Source: Symsagittifera roscoffensis
Taxonomy: Eukaryota > Xenacoelomorpha > Acoela > Convolutidae
Reading direction: 5' to 3'
DNA: 64,000 nt
Assembly (NCBI RefSeq): GCF_963678635.1
Contig: NC_087062.1
Location: 80,541,200-80,605,199, forward strand
The notes under the pieces were generated by a model that was not told where the DNA came from, did no database searches, and saw only the letters and a list, made by a program, of their open reading frames with translations. Below are positions 29,737 through 38,554 of the stretch, in pieces. The stretch's first letter is position 1. Each line of letters opens with the position of its first letter. Position numbers and translations under genes: made by a program.

Positions 29737-30095
29737 ACCTCCAAAACAGTCATGAATTGTTGCGTAGATACCGTGTGTAAGTGCATATTTGGTCGTTTTT
29801 GTTGTATTTGACGTTGTCCTTCAGCGCCGAGACACAAAAAAAGATAGCTGCGTACTTTTGCGTCCGCTTCATCCCATCTGAGTGAATTACACAGAACTCC
29901 TTTTTCCTGCGCTTTTATCACGTGGTTTTCCCAGCCCACTCTTTTTTCTTGGTTGCGCACCTCGCGGTTTTTCCTTTGGGCTTCCGTTTCACCGGTTATC
30001 TCGACCTCGTATACTGGCTCAGATGGCTCTACAAGTTGTGGGCCGGCTCGTAGTAGGCTTCGAATTTCGATGCCGTGTTTTGCGAATACTGCCAT
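29730..30095 (-). pseudogene. N-terminal gag fragment of Gypsy element 2
   Basis: The ATG at 30,095 follows the LTR and primer site by about 110 bases, as expected for gag. The 121 codons include QEKGVLCNSLRWDEADAKVRSYLFLCLGAEGQRQ, a charged helical segment fitting the start of a Gypsy capsid. The frame stops next to the microsatellite. Confidence 0.7.
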
Positions 30096-30189
30096 TTCCA
30101 GTATGGCCGCCCATTTTGTCCACTCTATTGGAGGTTCGGCCGATGCTCATTCCCAAAAGGGATTTATGTTAAGTGGATTCTTCGAAAAT

Positions 30190-30205
30190 CCTGATGGCTG
30201 CGCCA
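30190..30205 (-). other. Candidate tRNA primer-binding site of Gypsy element 2
   Basis: On the minus strand the LTR ends TATGACA and the very next bases are TGGCGCAGCCATCAGG. TGG directly after the CA of the LTR is the usual start of a site pairing with a tRNA 3' CCA end. Which tRNA would pair I cannot say. Confidence 0.55.
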
Positions 30206-30400
30206 TGTCATACCGCTAAGTTCTCGAGGTATGAGCTGTTAACTATTGAGTCCGTATGGATAGATAATGTCGAGCTTGAGAGAATTGAGAGAGAAGAAAT
30301 TAAAACAACTTGTGTACGTAACCTTTATTTACGCTCTGAACCGTAGTTCTCTTTAGACGACGTTCTCGTCCTGTTATCAAGGTCAATCGACCAGTACACA
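30206..30400 (-). repeat. 5' LTR of Gypsy element 2 (about 195 bp)
   Basis: On the minus strand it runs TGTGTACTGG... to ...GGTATGACA, with TG..CA ends and an AATAAA in the middle of TAAATAAAGG. It directly abuts the primer-binding site. The outer end touches the 6-bp target duplication of a miniature transposon. No second LTR copy is in the window, so the limits rest on the termini and on the primer site. Confidence 0.6.
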
Positions 30401-30405
30401 TTAAT

Positions 30406-30627
30406 GGGCTCTTTTCAAGTTTCCCGCCCTTTCAAATTCACATTTGAAAAGCTTATTTAACCTTGTCAAAATGCAATAAAATTTGGCGTGGTGGACAAAT
30501 TGACAACTGTGAACAGATTTGTTCTTCATACTTCACAGCGTAACATCACGCATTAAGCCGTAATAACACGTAAAACAAACATAAAACTCGGTATTTTGAA
30601 AGGTGGGGGGGAACTGGAAAAGAGCCC
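30406..30627. mobile_element. Miniature transposon family A, copy 1 (TSD ATTAAT)
   Basis: This 222-bp element starts GGGCTCTTTTCAAGTTTCCC and ends in the inverse GGGGGAACTGGAAAAGAGCCC. The flanks are ATTAAT at 30,400-30,405 and at 30,628-30,633, an exact 6-bp duplication. It is non-coding. It lies at the outer edge of the Gypsy 2 LTR. Confidence 0.85.
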
Positions 30628-30633
30628 ATTAAT

Positions 30634-31759
30634 GTTATATAATATCAAAACATAAATGATATATAAATACATAAGAAGTTTAATATGGAGTTTTATCTAT
30701 CCATGCCGGATGACAAAAGGAAAAAATCCAGCTCGTCCCGTGTGCTGTATGATCATGCATGACTCTTTATGAAAGCTTTTAAGCCACAGTTTTTAACAAG
30801 GTTTTGTGCGGGAACAACTACTAAACGAGGGCTCGGGTCCTCTCTCGCCATCCTTTGGTTCCATATTTGATCTTCTAACCTCACCTTGTAAAAGCACTGT
30901 TTAAAAAGTTGAAGTTTAAACAGAGACAGGAAACCGATTTTTAAAGAGTACCAGAGTTCGAAAAAAGCCACTCCTTTTCTGTTGACCCTGGAATCAACAT
31001 CGGATATTCATGGAATCTATCAATCTCTCAAATAATGCACGTGACTTCTTAGAACTTAATTTAAACCGAATAACAAACAACACAAACTCAGGAAAAAAAT
31101 CAAATAGTGCCGAACTGGCATAACTACAAACCAAATCGAAAAGTCTTTATATAAAAGTACTTACAAATCATCAATGCTTTCAATGCTCATAACGATGTTA
31201 GTTATACACAACTATTAGTAAATAGAACCACTGAGCTTTTCGAAAGTTGGTTCTGCATAATTATCAATTCACGAAAGATCTCAGCAAAGATCCGAACAAA
31301 GCATCCGGTTCTCGGCATCCAAAGAGAGATCGCTTCTCTACACAATCTTACACGAGTCACCTGGACTTGATCAGTTTAGACTGTTGATACTTTTGATTTT
31401 TCATATCTTTACTATTTGGGCCAGACAGATAAACATTCTGCTAATCAAATGGGGTCTGGAGGCGGAGAAATACTGCGGTTAGTGCTTGATTTTGGAGGCT
31501 TTTCCGATGATAGAAGCATTGACGTTTTTAGCTCTTTTTCCTTTTTCCATCTGCAAATTTCCCCAAGTAAATTGTTTGTTCAAATTGCCCAATTGTTATG
31601 GAAATTGACAATCGAACTAATTATGCCACCTAAACGTATTTGTTCCCATAGCGAGGTAATCTTGTAATCTTGTAAAATCCCGTAATTTACCATAAAATTA
31701 ATGATCATTCGAGGTGGGGGCAGGGAGGGGATTATGTCGATCAAAGAGATCACAGTTTG
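30634..31759. other. Non-coding region with a partial family B miniature element
   Basis: No gene is supported. At about 31,528-31,735 the sequence carries family B blocks (AGCTCTTTTTCCTTTTTCC, CAATTGTTATGGAAATTGAC, ACCATAAAATTAATGATCATTCGAGGTGGGGG) without a clear right end. Confidence 0.5.
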
Positions 31760-31990
31760 GGGCTCTTTTCCAGTTTCCCAACGCCCCCCCCCTCCCTCGT
31801 AAAATAGCAAAATAAAGCTGTTCAAAAATTGTTCACATGGCATTTTTCATGTTTTAAATGTTGTAAAAATTTGTTCAACTACTCACGCTGACACGTTTTA
31901 ATGCATTTTATAAATTGAAAAGTCATTTTAAATAGACTTTCATTTAATGAACTTAAGATAATATCCAAGGGGGGCACTGGAAAAGAGCCC
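31760..31990. mobile_element. Miniature transposon family A, copy 2 (TSD AGTTTG)
   Basis: This 231-bp element has ends GGGCTCTTTTCCAGTTTCCC and the inverse GGGCACTGGAAAAGAGCCC. The flanking AGTTTG at 31,754-31,759 and 31,991-31,996 is an exact 6-bp duplication. Its interior matches, in inverse orientation, the end of copy 3. Confidence 0.88.
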
Positions 31991-31996
31991 AGTTTG

Positions 31997-32567
31997 CTAT
32001 TGGAGACAATTATTCATGTACAGTCCATCATTAGTGAAAGGCTTTCATTGCATTATAACAGAGTTACAATAGTTTTTTAAAACTGAAGTTCAAATTCAAA
32101 TATGGGGGGGGGGGGGGGTGGTGGTGGGAAAGAGCAGATTTTAGCAGCGTATTTGAAATTTATAAGAATTCAATTCTTATGTGATAATTCAATTCAATTC
32201 CTTCTTTCATTTGAAACGCTCAAAAATTCAATTCCTTCTTTCATTTGAGACTCTATTCTTGAGTTTTTGCTTGGGATCAAAATTGACCAAATTAAGATAC
32301 TCTACCCCAACGTTCAATTTAAATTAAATTTGCTAAGCGCTGCGTATAAAATGCTCTATCCTGAATGGCTGAAAACTGGAACTCAGAACTAAAGTAACAT
32401 CCCCCTCTCATAAACTTGGGGGGGGGGGGAGTGATGTTAACTTGGTCCTTTGCTTGTTTAGTCCAACTTAATTTTTTTTCAATTTTCATCGCAAATCTCA
32501 TGACTGAAGTACCTGATGCAGAAAATTTCTTAACCATTTAGCGTCCTTCAAATAGTCCCCCTTCAGT
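31997..32567. other. Repeat-rich spacer with G runs
   Basis: There is no gene. Runs of G at about 32,104-32,119 and 32,418-32,429 and a GGGAAAGAGCAG block near 32,127 look like remains of further miniature-element ends. A near-duplicate AATTCAATTCCTTCTTTCATTTGA lies at about 32,190-32,250. Confidence 0.45.
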
Positions 32568-32573
32568 GGTCGC

Positions 32574-33082
32574 CGGCTCTTCTCCAGTTCCCCCTTTGAC
32601 TTTTTCTGAAATTCAAATTCAATATAGGAAAGTCTATTCAATTACTTTTCGGCTCTTTTCCAGTTCCACCCTTTGACTTTTTCTGAAATTCAATATAGGA
32701 AAGTCTATTTAATTACTTTTCGTCTCTTTTCCAGTTCCCCCCTTTGACTTTTTCTGAAATTCAGCACAGGAAAAGCTATTTAATTACTTTTCGGCTCTTT
32801 TACAGTTCCCCCTTTGACTTTTTCTGAAGTTCAATATAGGAAAGTCTATTTGATTACTTTTTGGCTCTTGTCCAGTTCCCCCATTTAATTTTTTCTGAAA
32901 GTCATTATATGAAAGTCTATTTAAAATAATTTTTCATGTTAGAAACTGCAATAAAACGTGTCAGCGTGTACAAGTGAACAAATTTTTACAACATTTTTTA
33001 CATGCAAAAAGCCCTGTGAACAAATTTTAAACAGTTTAATTATGCAATTTTACGAAGAGGATGGGAAACTGGAAAATAGACC
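32574..33082. mobile_element. Miniature transposon family A, copy 3 with internal tandem array
   Basis: The ends are CGGCTCTTCTCCAGTTCCCC and the inverse GGGAAACTGGAAAATAGACC. The flanks GGTCGC and GGCCGC agree in five of six bases. The left end plus about 50 bp of sub-terminal DNA is repeated as units starting at 32,575, 32,651, 32,722, 32,793 and 32,863 (70-76 bp each). From about 32,880 the sequence equals copy 2 in inverse orientation. Confidence 0.8.
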
Positions 33083-33663
33083 GGCCGCCACCCCCTTTCA
33101 GGGATTCCACCCTCTCAACAACCAAAAGGTCCCCCTTTATAAAAATTTATGATAGCCATTTTGGGCCGATCAACACTAAACTTGCCTACGGCACCAATAT
33201 ATACTAATTTTGAAGGGATGCAAGCCAAGATTTTATTTGTGACGAGGTTGCGAAAATTTTGAATGAATTTTCAATAAATTTTTTTCCTGGCTTACATGTT
33301 TCAGAAAACAATTTAACGACTTAATAATTAATATCTTCAAAAATAAATTACAGCAGTTAAGAAAAGAAAACAAAAAAAATGGAAAACAGAAAACATTTGA
33401 TTAATTTTTTCAAAATATAAATTACTTACTTTCTGTACTTCTTTACAACAATAGGTAACTTATGCCCTTGAATATTTTCTTACTGTGAGCTCATGGTTTT
33501 TTGGCTGTTTGTTTTTACAAATTTCAGTAAGCTTTTCAAATGATAATATGATATTAGCGCTCAATCTTCCTTTCTGGAAAACGAATAACACGAAACCAGC
33601 AAAAATTAATGCATTTTTTTGGTTGATTTTTTTGTGCTGTTAGTTGACCTGAAAAGAAACTAT
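33083..33663. other. AT-rich spacer, no recognised feature
   Basis: Short homopolymer runs only; no ORF, RNA gene or repeat of the window's families is evident. Confidence 0.5.
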
Positions 33664-34705
33664 AACAAGACTGCTCGTATCAAGGCGAGGCCCTGAATGT
33701 TCCAACTGCCTCTTAAGGTCTATGGAGCAGCAATAACATGAAAAAAAAAATAAAGAAGTTAAATTGTTTTTTAATTTGAGAGTTTTTGTGAAATTCATCC
33801 CGCAATATAGTAACAAAGTTATAGATTTCGTTCCTTGTAACAAATCAATTATGGCAAATATGCTTCCTTCAACCAATTTGGAACAATTTCTTAGACGGAT
33901 TAAATCTCCACTTACGCTTTAATAGTGCAAATTATATCGCGCGTTAATTGTTCCGTATTGGCCAAAATGGCAATCTTTAAACCCACATATCTTTACAAAA
34001 AATGACCACAGGTGAGATATCTTTACAAATTTAAACTCAGGAAGGCTATATCTCTTGAAGAATATAATAAATCAAAAATGGCTAGGTAAAAAGTCGAAAT
34101 TTGTCTGAAGAAAAAAAACCCACCGAGCTCAAAAATTCAGTTACTTTCGTTACAAAAGTCGAAACAAAAACCACTAATTGTTCTGACTTTCGATACGAAA
34201 GTAACGGAATTTTTGTGCGTGGGTAGGTTTTGGTTCTTCAGACAAATTTCGACTTTTTAACTAGCCATTCTTGACGGAATTTTTTATATCATCCAAAAAT
34301 TATTGTTGTCTTGAGCTCAAACTTGAAAAGATATTTCACCTGTGATCCTTTTTTGTAAAGTTATGTGGGTTTAAAGATTGCAATTTTTGCCAATTCGGGA
34401 CAATTAACGCGCGATATAATTCGCGCTATTAAAGCGTAAGCGAAGATTTAATCCGTCTTAGAAATAGTTCCAAATTGGTTGAAAGAAGCTTATTCGCCAT
34501 AGTTGATTTGTTACAAGGAGCGAAATCTATCCTTTTGTACTTTATGTGACGTGTGGGGGGATGATTTTCATTAAACGTTTCAAGTTTTAGAAAAAAAAAT
34601 TAATATCATTATATCACCTATAGTTTTTAATGTTTTTACTGCTCTATAAATCTTAAAAGGTTGTCGGAACATTCAGGGCTTCGTCCTGATATGAGCAGTC
34701 TTGTT
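33664..34705. mobile_element. Fold-back element with about 0.5-kb inverted arms
   Basis: The left end AACAAGACTGCTC and the right end GAGCAGTCTTGTT are inverses. Matching continues through long arms: for example ACGGATTAAATC..CGCTTACGCTTTAATAG..GAATTATATCGCGCGTTAATTG in one and its inverse in the other, meeting near 34,170. Each tip contains a small hairpin (CAGGGCTTCGTCCTG). No coding region is present. Target duplications are not clear. Single-arm relatives occur at 40.6-41.5, 42.9-43.3 and 48.5-49.0 kb. Confidence 0.8.
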
Positions 34706-35470
34706 GGCTATTTGTTATTTGCAACACCAATTGCTCGAAAGAGCTATTCTAATTTACCAACTAAAATTGCAATAAAAATGATGATTTTCCTTTGAAACTG
34801 ATTAATACTCGCTGAATTTTGTATCACGAAGGGAGCCCTTACACTGGAAAATTGCCCTTTGTACTATTTTGCGATATCAATTTTTGGTGTCGGATCCTAA
34901 ATTTTTTCCAAAATATCGTGCAAAAGAATTTAGTTTAGTATTTTTGCCAAAACTCAATTTATCAGAACCAGGATCTCGACACCAGCCTATAATTTTTGGT
35001 TGCTTTTAAAGTGTATATTCCAAACCGGACTAAAAAGGTGTAATTTAGCAACAAAACAAATAATGCAGATCTCCACTTTATTCGAGCTGTAGAAAAATTT
35101 AGGAACGCTTTGATAGTCTACAGTCCGTGTAACTTGACTAGATAACTCGGCACCAGACTAAATTTTGACCCATTAACTCGGCAGAAGCTGTATTTGACGC
35201 GGCACTAGTTATTAATCTTTTCAAAATACTCGATTAACTAAATCTTACTATATTGAATTGAAACTTTTTTTAAACTAATTTTTATATTTAAAATCTTGCT
35301 CTTTTTACACGCATTTAATCCAAATTCAATATACCCGTTCTTATACCCATTTTATTCAGATTAAACATCGGTTTTGTACACATTTTACACAAAGTTTTTA
35401 TGTATTTTTTAACGAATATATCATACAGAACTTATTTTGCAATCAGAACTTGTTTTGCAATAGAAAAATT
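34706..35470. other. AT-rich spacer, no recognised feature
   Basis: No gene or repeat is supported. A near-repeat (AACTTATTTTGCAATCAGAACTTGTTTTGCAAT) at about 35,429-35,463 leads into the following palindrome. Confidence 0.45.
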
Positions 35471-35719
35471 GTTTTGCAATTGGTGTTATACCAATGATAC
35501 AAAAATTCTCTCAAATATTGTGTTTCGAATCGATTTAAAGTTCGTTTCAGTTGATCCCAAAACATATCTGAAAAATCATTTTCAATCAATTATAGTAGAA
35601 TTGATTCAAACTGATATTTTAGATATGTATTGGGACCAATTGAAACCAATTTTAAATCGAATCGAAACAAAATATTTGAGAGAATATATGTATCATCGGT
35701 ATAACACCAATTGCAAAAC
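35471..35719. repeat. Long imperfect palindrome (about 250 bp)
   Basis: GTTTTGCAATTGGTGTTATACC at the left is mirrored by GGTATAACACCAATTGCAAAAC at the right. Pairing continues inward through TTCTCTCAAATATT / AATATTTGAGAGAA and AACATATCTGAAA / TTTTAGATATGT to a centre near 35,595. It would form one large hairpin. The 132-codon ORF across it is a by-product. Confidence 0.75.
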
Positions 35720-36129
35720 ATTTTTGTATATACATGTATTAGTTGCACTATGCAAAAGGTACCTGCAACAGTTTGAATTTAATCAAATTTGGAGCTAGAG
35801 TTTAGTCAATGAAATTGATGCCCAATGTAATTTTGCTTTGCTATATCTTTAGGCTATCTATTTAACTATTGTGAGTTTTTTTGCCGAGGTTCTTATGTAT
35901 TGCATAATGAAAGGCAATTAGAACCAAAACCAAAATTTTGTTTCTAATACTATAAAATCAAGTCATATTTTAATTATAACACAAGCTATTTAACTTGTGT
36001 TATATAAAACTTTGATTTTGTACAGTTTCAGAGTAAAAGATTTGGTTTGGTTCAAAAGAGATTTTCATTACAAAACATTAGAGTACCTCGGAAAAAAGCT
36101 AGCTTCATTTGTTCAAATGACCTAGGCTA

Positions 36130-36438
36130 GCTTCATTTGTGGAATAACACTTGGCGTGTTGTGTGTAGTTTTGTGGTGACGTTTCTCCTAATCGGAATCA
36201 TGGTAATGCAGTCGCTGCAGAACACGAGTCGGGCCTTGGAGGAGCTGGAGGAGTACGTGGAGGAGGAGGGGCGGCCGGGGGACAGCGCCGCTGGTTTGAG
36301 TCTCTGGGACTACTGTATATCCTGTCACAATGACGCAGTCGTGTCGAACCAGGACGCACAGTTGTACTACACGTTCCACGGGGGGTTGTGTGTGTCCTTC
36401 GATGGGAGCCTGAAAACGCTGAACGGCACTGTCGCTGT
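36130..36438 (+). CDS. Tetraspan (claudin/PMP22-like) gene 1, exon 1
   Basis: The first recognised coding exon reads WRVVCSFVVTFLLIGIMVMQSL (membrane helix 1), an acidic segment (EELEEYVEEEG), then an extracellular loop with SLWDYC and a second Cys in GGLCVSF. The W-x-x-C pattern recalls the first loop of claudin/PMP22 proteins. No ATG precedes helix 1 in frame, and a TAG lies just upstream, so an upstream start exon is likely and the exon start is approximate. The donor GT|GTAAGT ends the exon at 36,438 in phase 2. Higher GC than the surroundings supports coding. Confidence 0.65.
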
Positions 36439-36645
36439 GTAAGTACAAAACTATAGACTGACATTTTCCAAGAACTCATTTTCACAAAATACATTCGGCT
36501 TCCCAATTTTTACTATATTAAAGATTCTATTGCGATGTTCGATATGAAGAAAGATTGGCACGTGGACTAGTTACCCAGTTTCTGACTTTATTAGTACATT
36601 TATACGTTGCCCGTAAATTTGTCAATTGAGTATGGGTTGTTGCAG

Positions 36646-36799
36646 TAAAGACTACCAGCTGTTGATTGGGGGGAGGGCCATGTCCATAGTTGCGATCTTC
36701 CTGACCATAGTAGTGTCCATTCTGGTGGAAATGGGCACTGGCAACAAGAGTGTGGTGTGTGCTGCATCCATACTCACCGTCCTCGACTTCCTAGCCCAG
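36646..36799 (+). CDS. Tetraspan gene 1, exon 2
   Basis: The acceptor TTGTTGCAG ends at 36,645 and the donor CAG|GTGAAG begins at 36,800. The 154 bases restore the frame after a phase-2 join and encode KDYQLLIGGRAMSIVAIFLT and VVSILVEMGTG, then VCAASILTVLDFLAQ. That gives membrane helices 2 and the start of 3, with a short loop. It ends in phase 0. Confidence 0.7.
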
Positions 36800-37055
36800 G
36801 TGAAGGGGTTGATATAGAAATGGGTAATTCAAGGGTGTTTGTCGCTCCTTTTTTCCCTCCTTAATTCTGATGACTGGAAAACATAAAACTGTAAGCTGAG
36901 TTTTGATGTTTTTAGTGAAGTGGAACTTAAATTCATGAAAAAATGCAAGCTCATTTGATTTTGTTTTTTTTGGTTTTAATACAAAACAAAAACTTATCGT
37001 TTTTTGGTATGTACAATTTTGGGAACGACCCGAACTAAATTATAACGTGAGGAGG

Positions 37056-37178
37056 TTTTTCATCTTTTCGAATTCTGATGAAAACCGTTTTTTGCAACTT
37101 TTTCATCTTTTCGAATTCTGATGAAAACCGTTTTTTTTTTTTCAAGTTTTTCATCTTTTCGAATTCTGATGAAAACCG
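37056..37178 (+). repeat. Three-copy intronic minisatellite
   Basis: The unit TTTTTCATCTTTTCGAATTC plus TGATGAAAACCG occurs at about 37,056, 37,100 and 37,147, separated by T runs. It lies directly before the acceptor of exon 3 of gene 1. Confidence 0.8.
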
Positions 37179-37195
37179 TTTTTTTTTGCGTACAG

Positions 37196-37327
37196 ATGGT
37201 GCTGGTGATTCTGGAGATGGCGTTCTATGGTAAACATAAAGACCAGTATGGCCTCAAGTGGCCATGGATTATGTCCTTCGTGGCCTTGGCTCTTCTGCTC
37301 GTCCTCATATTCATACTCTGCTGCATG
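37196..37327 (+). CDS. Tetraspan gene 1, exon 3
   Basis: The acceptor GCGTACAG ends at 37,195 and the donor ATG|GTAAGT begins at 37,328. The exon has 44 codons, phase 0 at both ends: the rest of helix 3 (VLVILEMAFYGKH), a loop with YGLKWPW, and helix 4 (MSFVALALLLVLIFILCC). The T-rich tract of the acceptor is the last unit of a three-copy minisatellite. Confidence 0.72.
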
Positions 37328-37665
37328 GTAAGTCACTTGACAGCATTCCAATCAAAACCCTTAATGTATTAGAAAAAATATTCTCCAAAAAAGAGGTTTG
37401 CTCAAGTTATGTGACCAAAATATAATACTTTTCATCATCGTAGGTTTCTCTGCTTCTTAAAACAACAAACACAACAAAAACAATGTTTTGTTGTTTTTGC
37501 TTATTATTTGATAGGCGAAAAAAATAAGTTTTTAGAATTGCAATAAAGAAATAAGGAACAGTAAAGGGTTGCAATAACTAGTAAATAGTTTACACTTTTT
37601 ACACTGGTGTTGAACATGCTCGGACCTTCAAATGTAAAAGAAAGTAATTTGTGGTGTTTCTGTAG

Positions 37666-37872
37666 TGCAAGAGGATGCCAAAGGGCAAAGGAGGAGGGGG
37701 GTCTTCGTCTGGAGGTGTGGAAGCCAAGAGGGGCAACTGTGTCAGGTTGGAACAACCTCTCTACATCCTTCTACTCAATTCATTTTGTCGTATGGAGTGC
37801 TGTAACCTAATGTGTTCTGTGTTGACGTTGGAAGTCATTATGATGTTCAACGTCAACACAGAACACTATTAA
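37666..37872 (+). CDS. Tetraspan gene 1, exon 4 (cytoplasmic tail)
   Basis: The acceptor TTTCTGTAG ends at 37,665. The frame reads CKRMPKGKGGGGSSSGGVEA, a basic Gly/Ser-rich tail like the CKK start of the tail in gene 2. It is open to TAA at 37,870-37,872. The last part crosses a perfect hairpin, so it may be non-coding. A possible donor AG|GTTGGA near 37,738 would end the exon in phase 2. That phase matches the start of gene 2, so read-through splicing into gene 2 cannot be excluded. Confidence 0.5.
   Translation, partial: CKRMPKGKGGGGSSSGGVEAKRGNCVRLEQPLYILLLNSFCRMECCNLMCSVLTLEVIMMFNVNTEHY
37812..37866. repeat. Perfect 19-bp stem hairpin
   Basis: GTGTTCTGTGTTGACGTTG (37,812-37,830) is followed after 17 bases by its exact inverse complement at 37,848-37,866. 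It lies at the end of the gene 1 frame and next to the SINE, so it could be a terminus of another element or a transcript-end structure. Confidence 0.85.
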
Positions 37873-38083
37873 TTAAGATCATTTATCCACAAGAGCTGTA
37901 CAGCTCATCACGGCGAACCGCTGTTGTGCCCCTCTTTAAGAACTACATGCAATTAATTTTTTTGGTTATTTTTCTGGGCTGGGTAATGTTGCTTCACCCT
38001 CAAGCACGGATCATGGTGGGCCTCGAACATCCGACCTTTCGATTGAGAGGCGGAGACGTAACCACTTCAACACCGCTCCCCTA
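37873..38083 (-). mobile_element. tRNA-derived SINE-like element
   Basis: The minus strand from about 38,083 reads GGGGAGCGGTGTTGAAGTGG, then TTACGTCTCCGCC. A B-box-like GGTCGGATGTTCGAGGCCC lies at 38,015-38,036. These are RNA polymerase III promoter blocks in tRNA spacing. A unique body follows (CGTGCTTGAGGGTGAAGCAA, GTGATGAGCTGTACAGCTC) to about 37,873. The tRNA-like part lacks a full cloverleaf, so I call a SINE rather than a tRNA gene. Confidence 0.6.
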
Positions 38084-38554
38084 AACACAAATAGGTTACG
38101 GTTAGACACGACTGTCTATGCCGTACCAGTCAAACCAGATTAAGTTCCATGGATGTCAACTTATCCCATACTTGTTACAAAACAAGAAAACCGCAAGCAC
38201 TAACGCATGCGGTTATATACCGATTAACATGACTGTAAGATTACAGCTGCCCTAACTTTGTTTGAAGACTAGCAAAATTCTTGGATTCACCTTTAAAAAA
38301 AACACCGAAAGTGACATCGTTCACTTGTTTAAGAGTTTCGTTTGGTTTAAACATCGACAAACCATTTTACTCATTGACCTGATTGACCTATACAACGTTT
38401 CTTTTCTCTGCAAAACTCGAACGAACACGTTCATCCAGGGGCGACCAATATGTTTAAACCTAATTTCAGAGCTGGGTTTGTTTGTGAGCCCAACTTTAAG
38501 AGTAAAGTTGTTTAAAATTTTTTGGATAAATGACAGATAGTAATTATTGCATAG

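Larger units (their letters stand above)
27313..30400 (-). mobile_element. Ty3/Gypsy element 2, minus strand, decayed and 3'-truncated
   Basis: Reading the minus strand from 30,400 gives a short LTR, a primer-binding site, gag fragments, a double Cys-His nucleocapsid, protease, RT and RNase H, in Gypsy order. Integrase and the 3' LTR are missing. Unlike element 1 it is not G-poor. Its gag type, with two adjacent zinc knuckles, marks a different Gypsy lineage. Confidence 0.85.

Noticed and set aside
35400-35798. 132-codon ORF
   Set aside because: It lies across the near-palindrome at 35,471-35,719, begins in a repeat and has no recognisable protein features; a by-product of the inverted repeat.
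36188-36506. Minus-strand ORFs opposite tetraspan exon 1
   Set aside because: They mirror a GC-richer coding exon that has splice sites, a membrane helix and a paralogue on the + strand.
37056-37178. Box C/D snoRNA suggested by CTGATGAAAACC in the intron
   Set aside because: The C-box-like TGATGA recurs only because of the minisatellite, and no D box with terminal stem is present.
38015-38083. True tRNA gene on the minus strand
   Set aside because: A- and B-box-like blocks exist, but the stems do not close into a full cloverleaf and the sequence continues into a SINE-like body.
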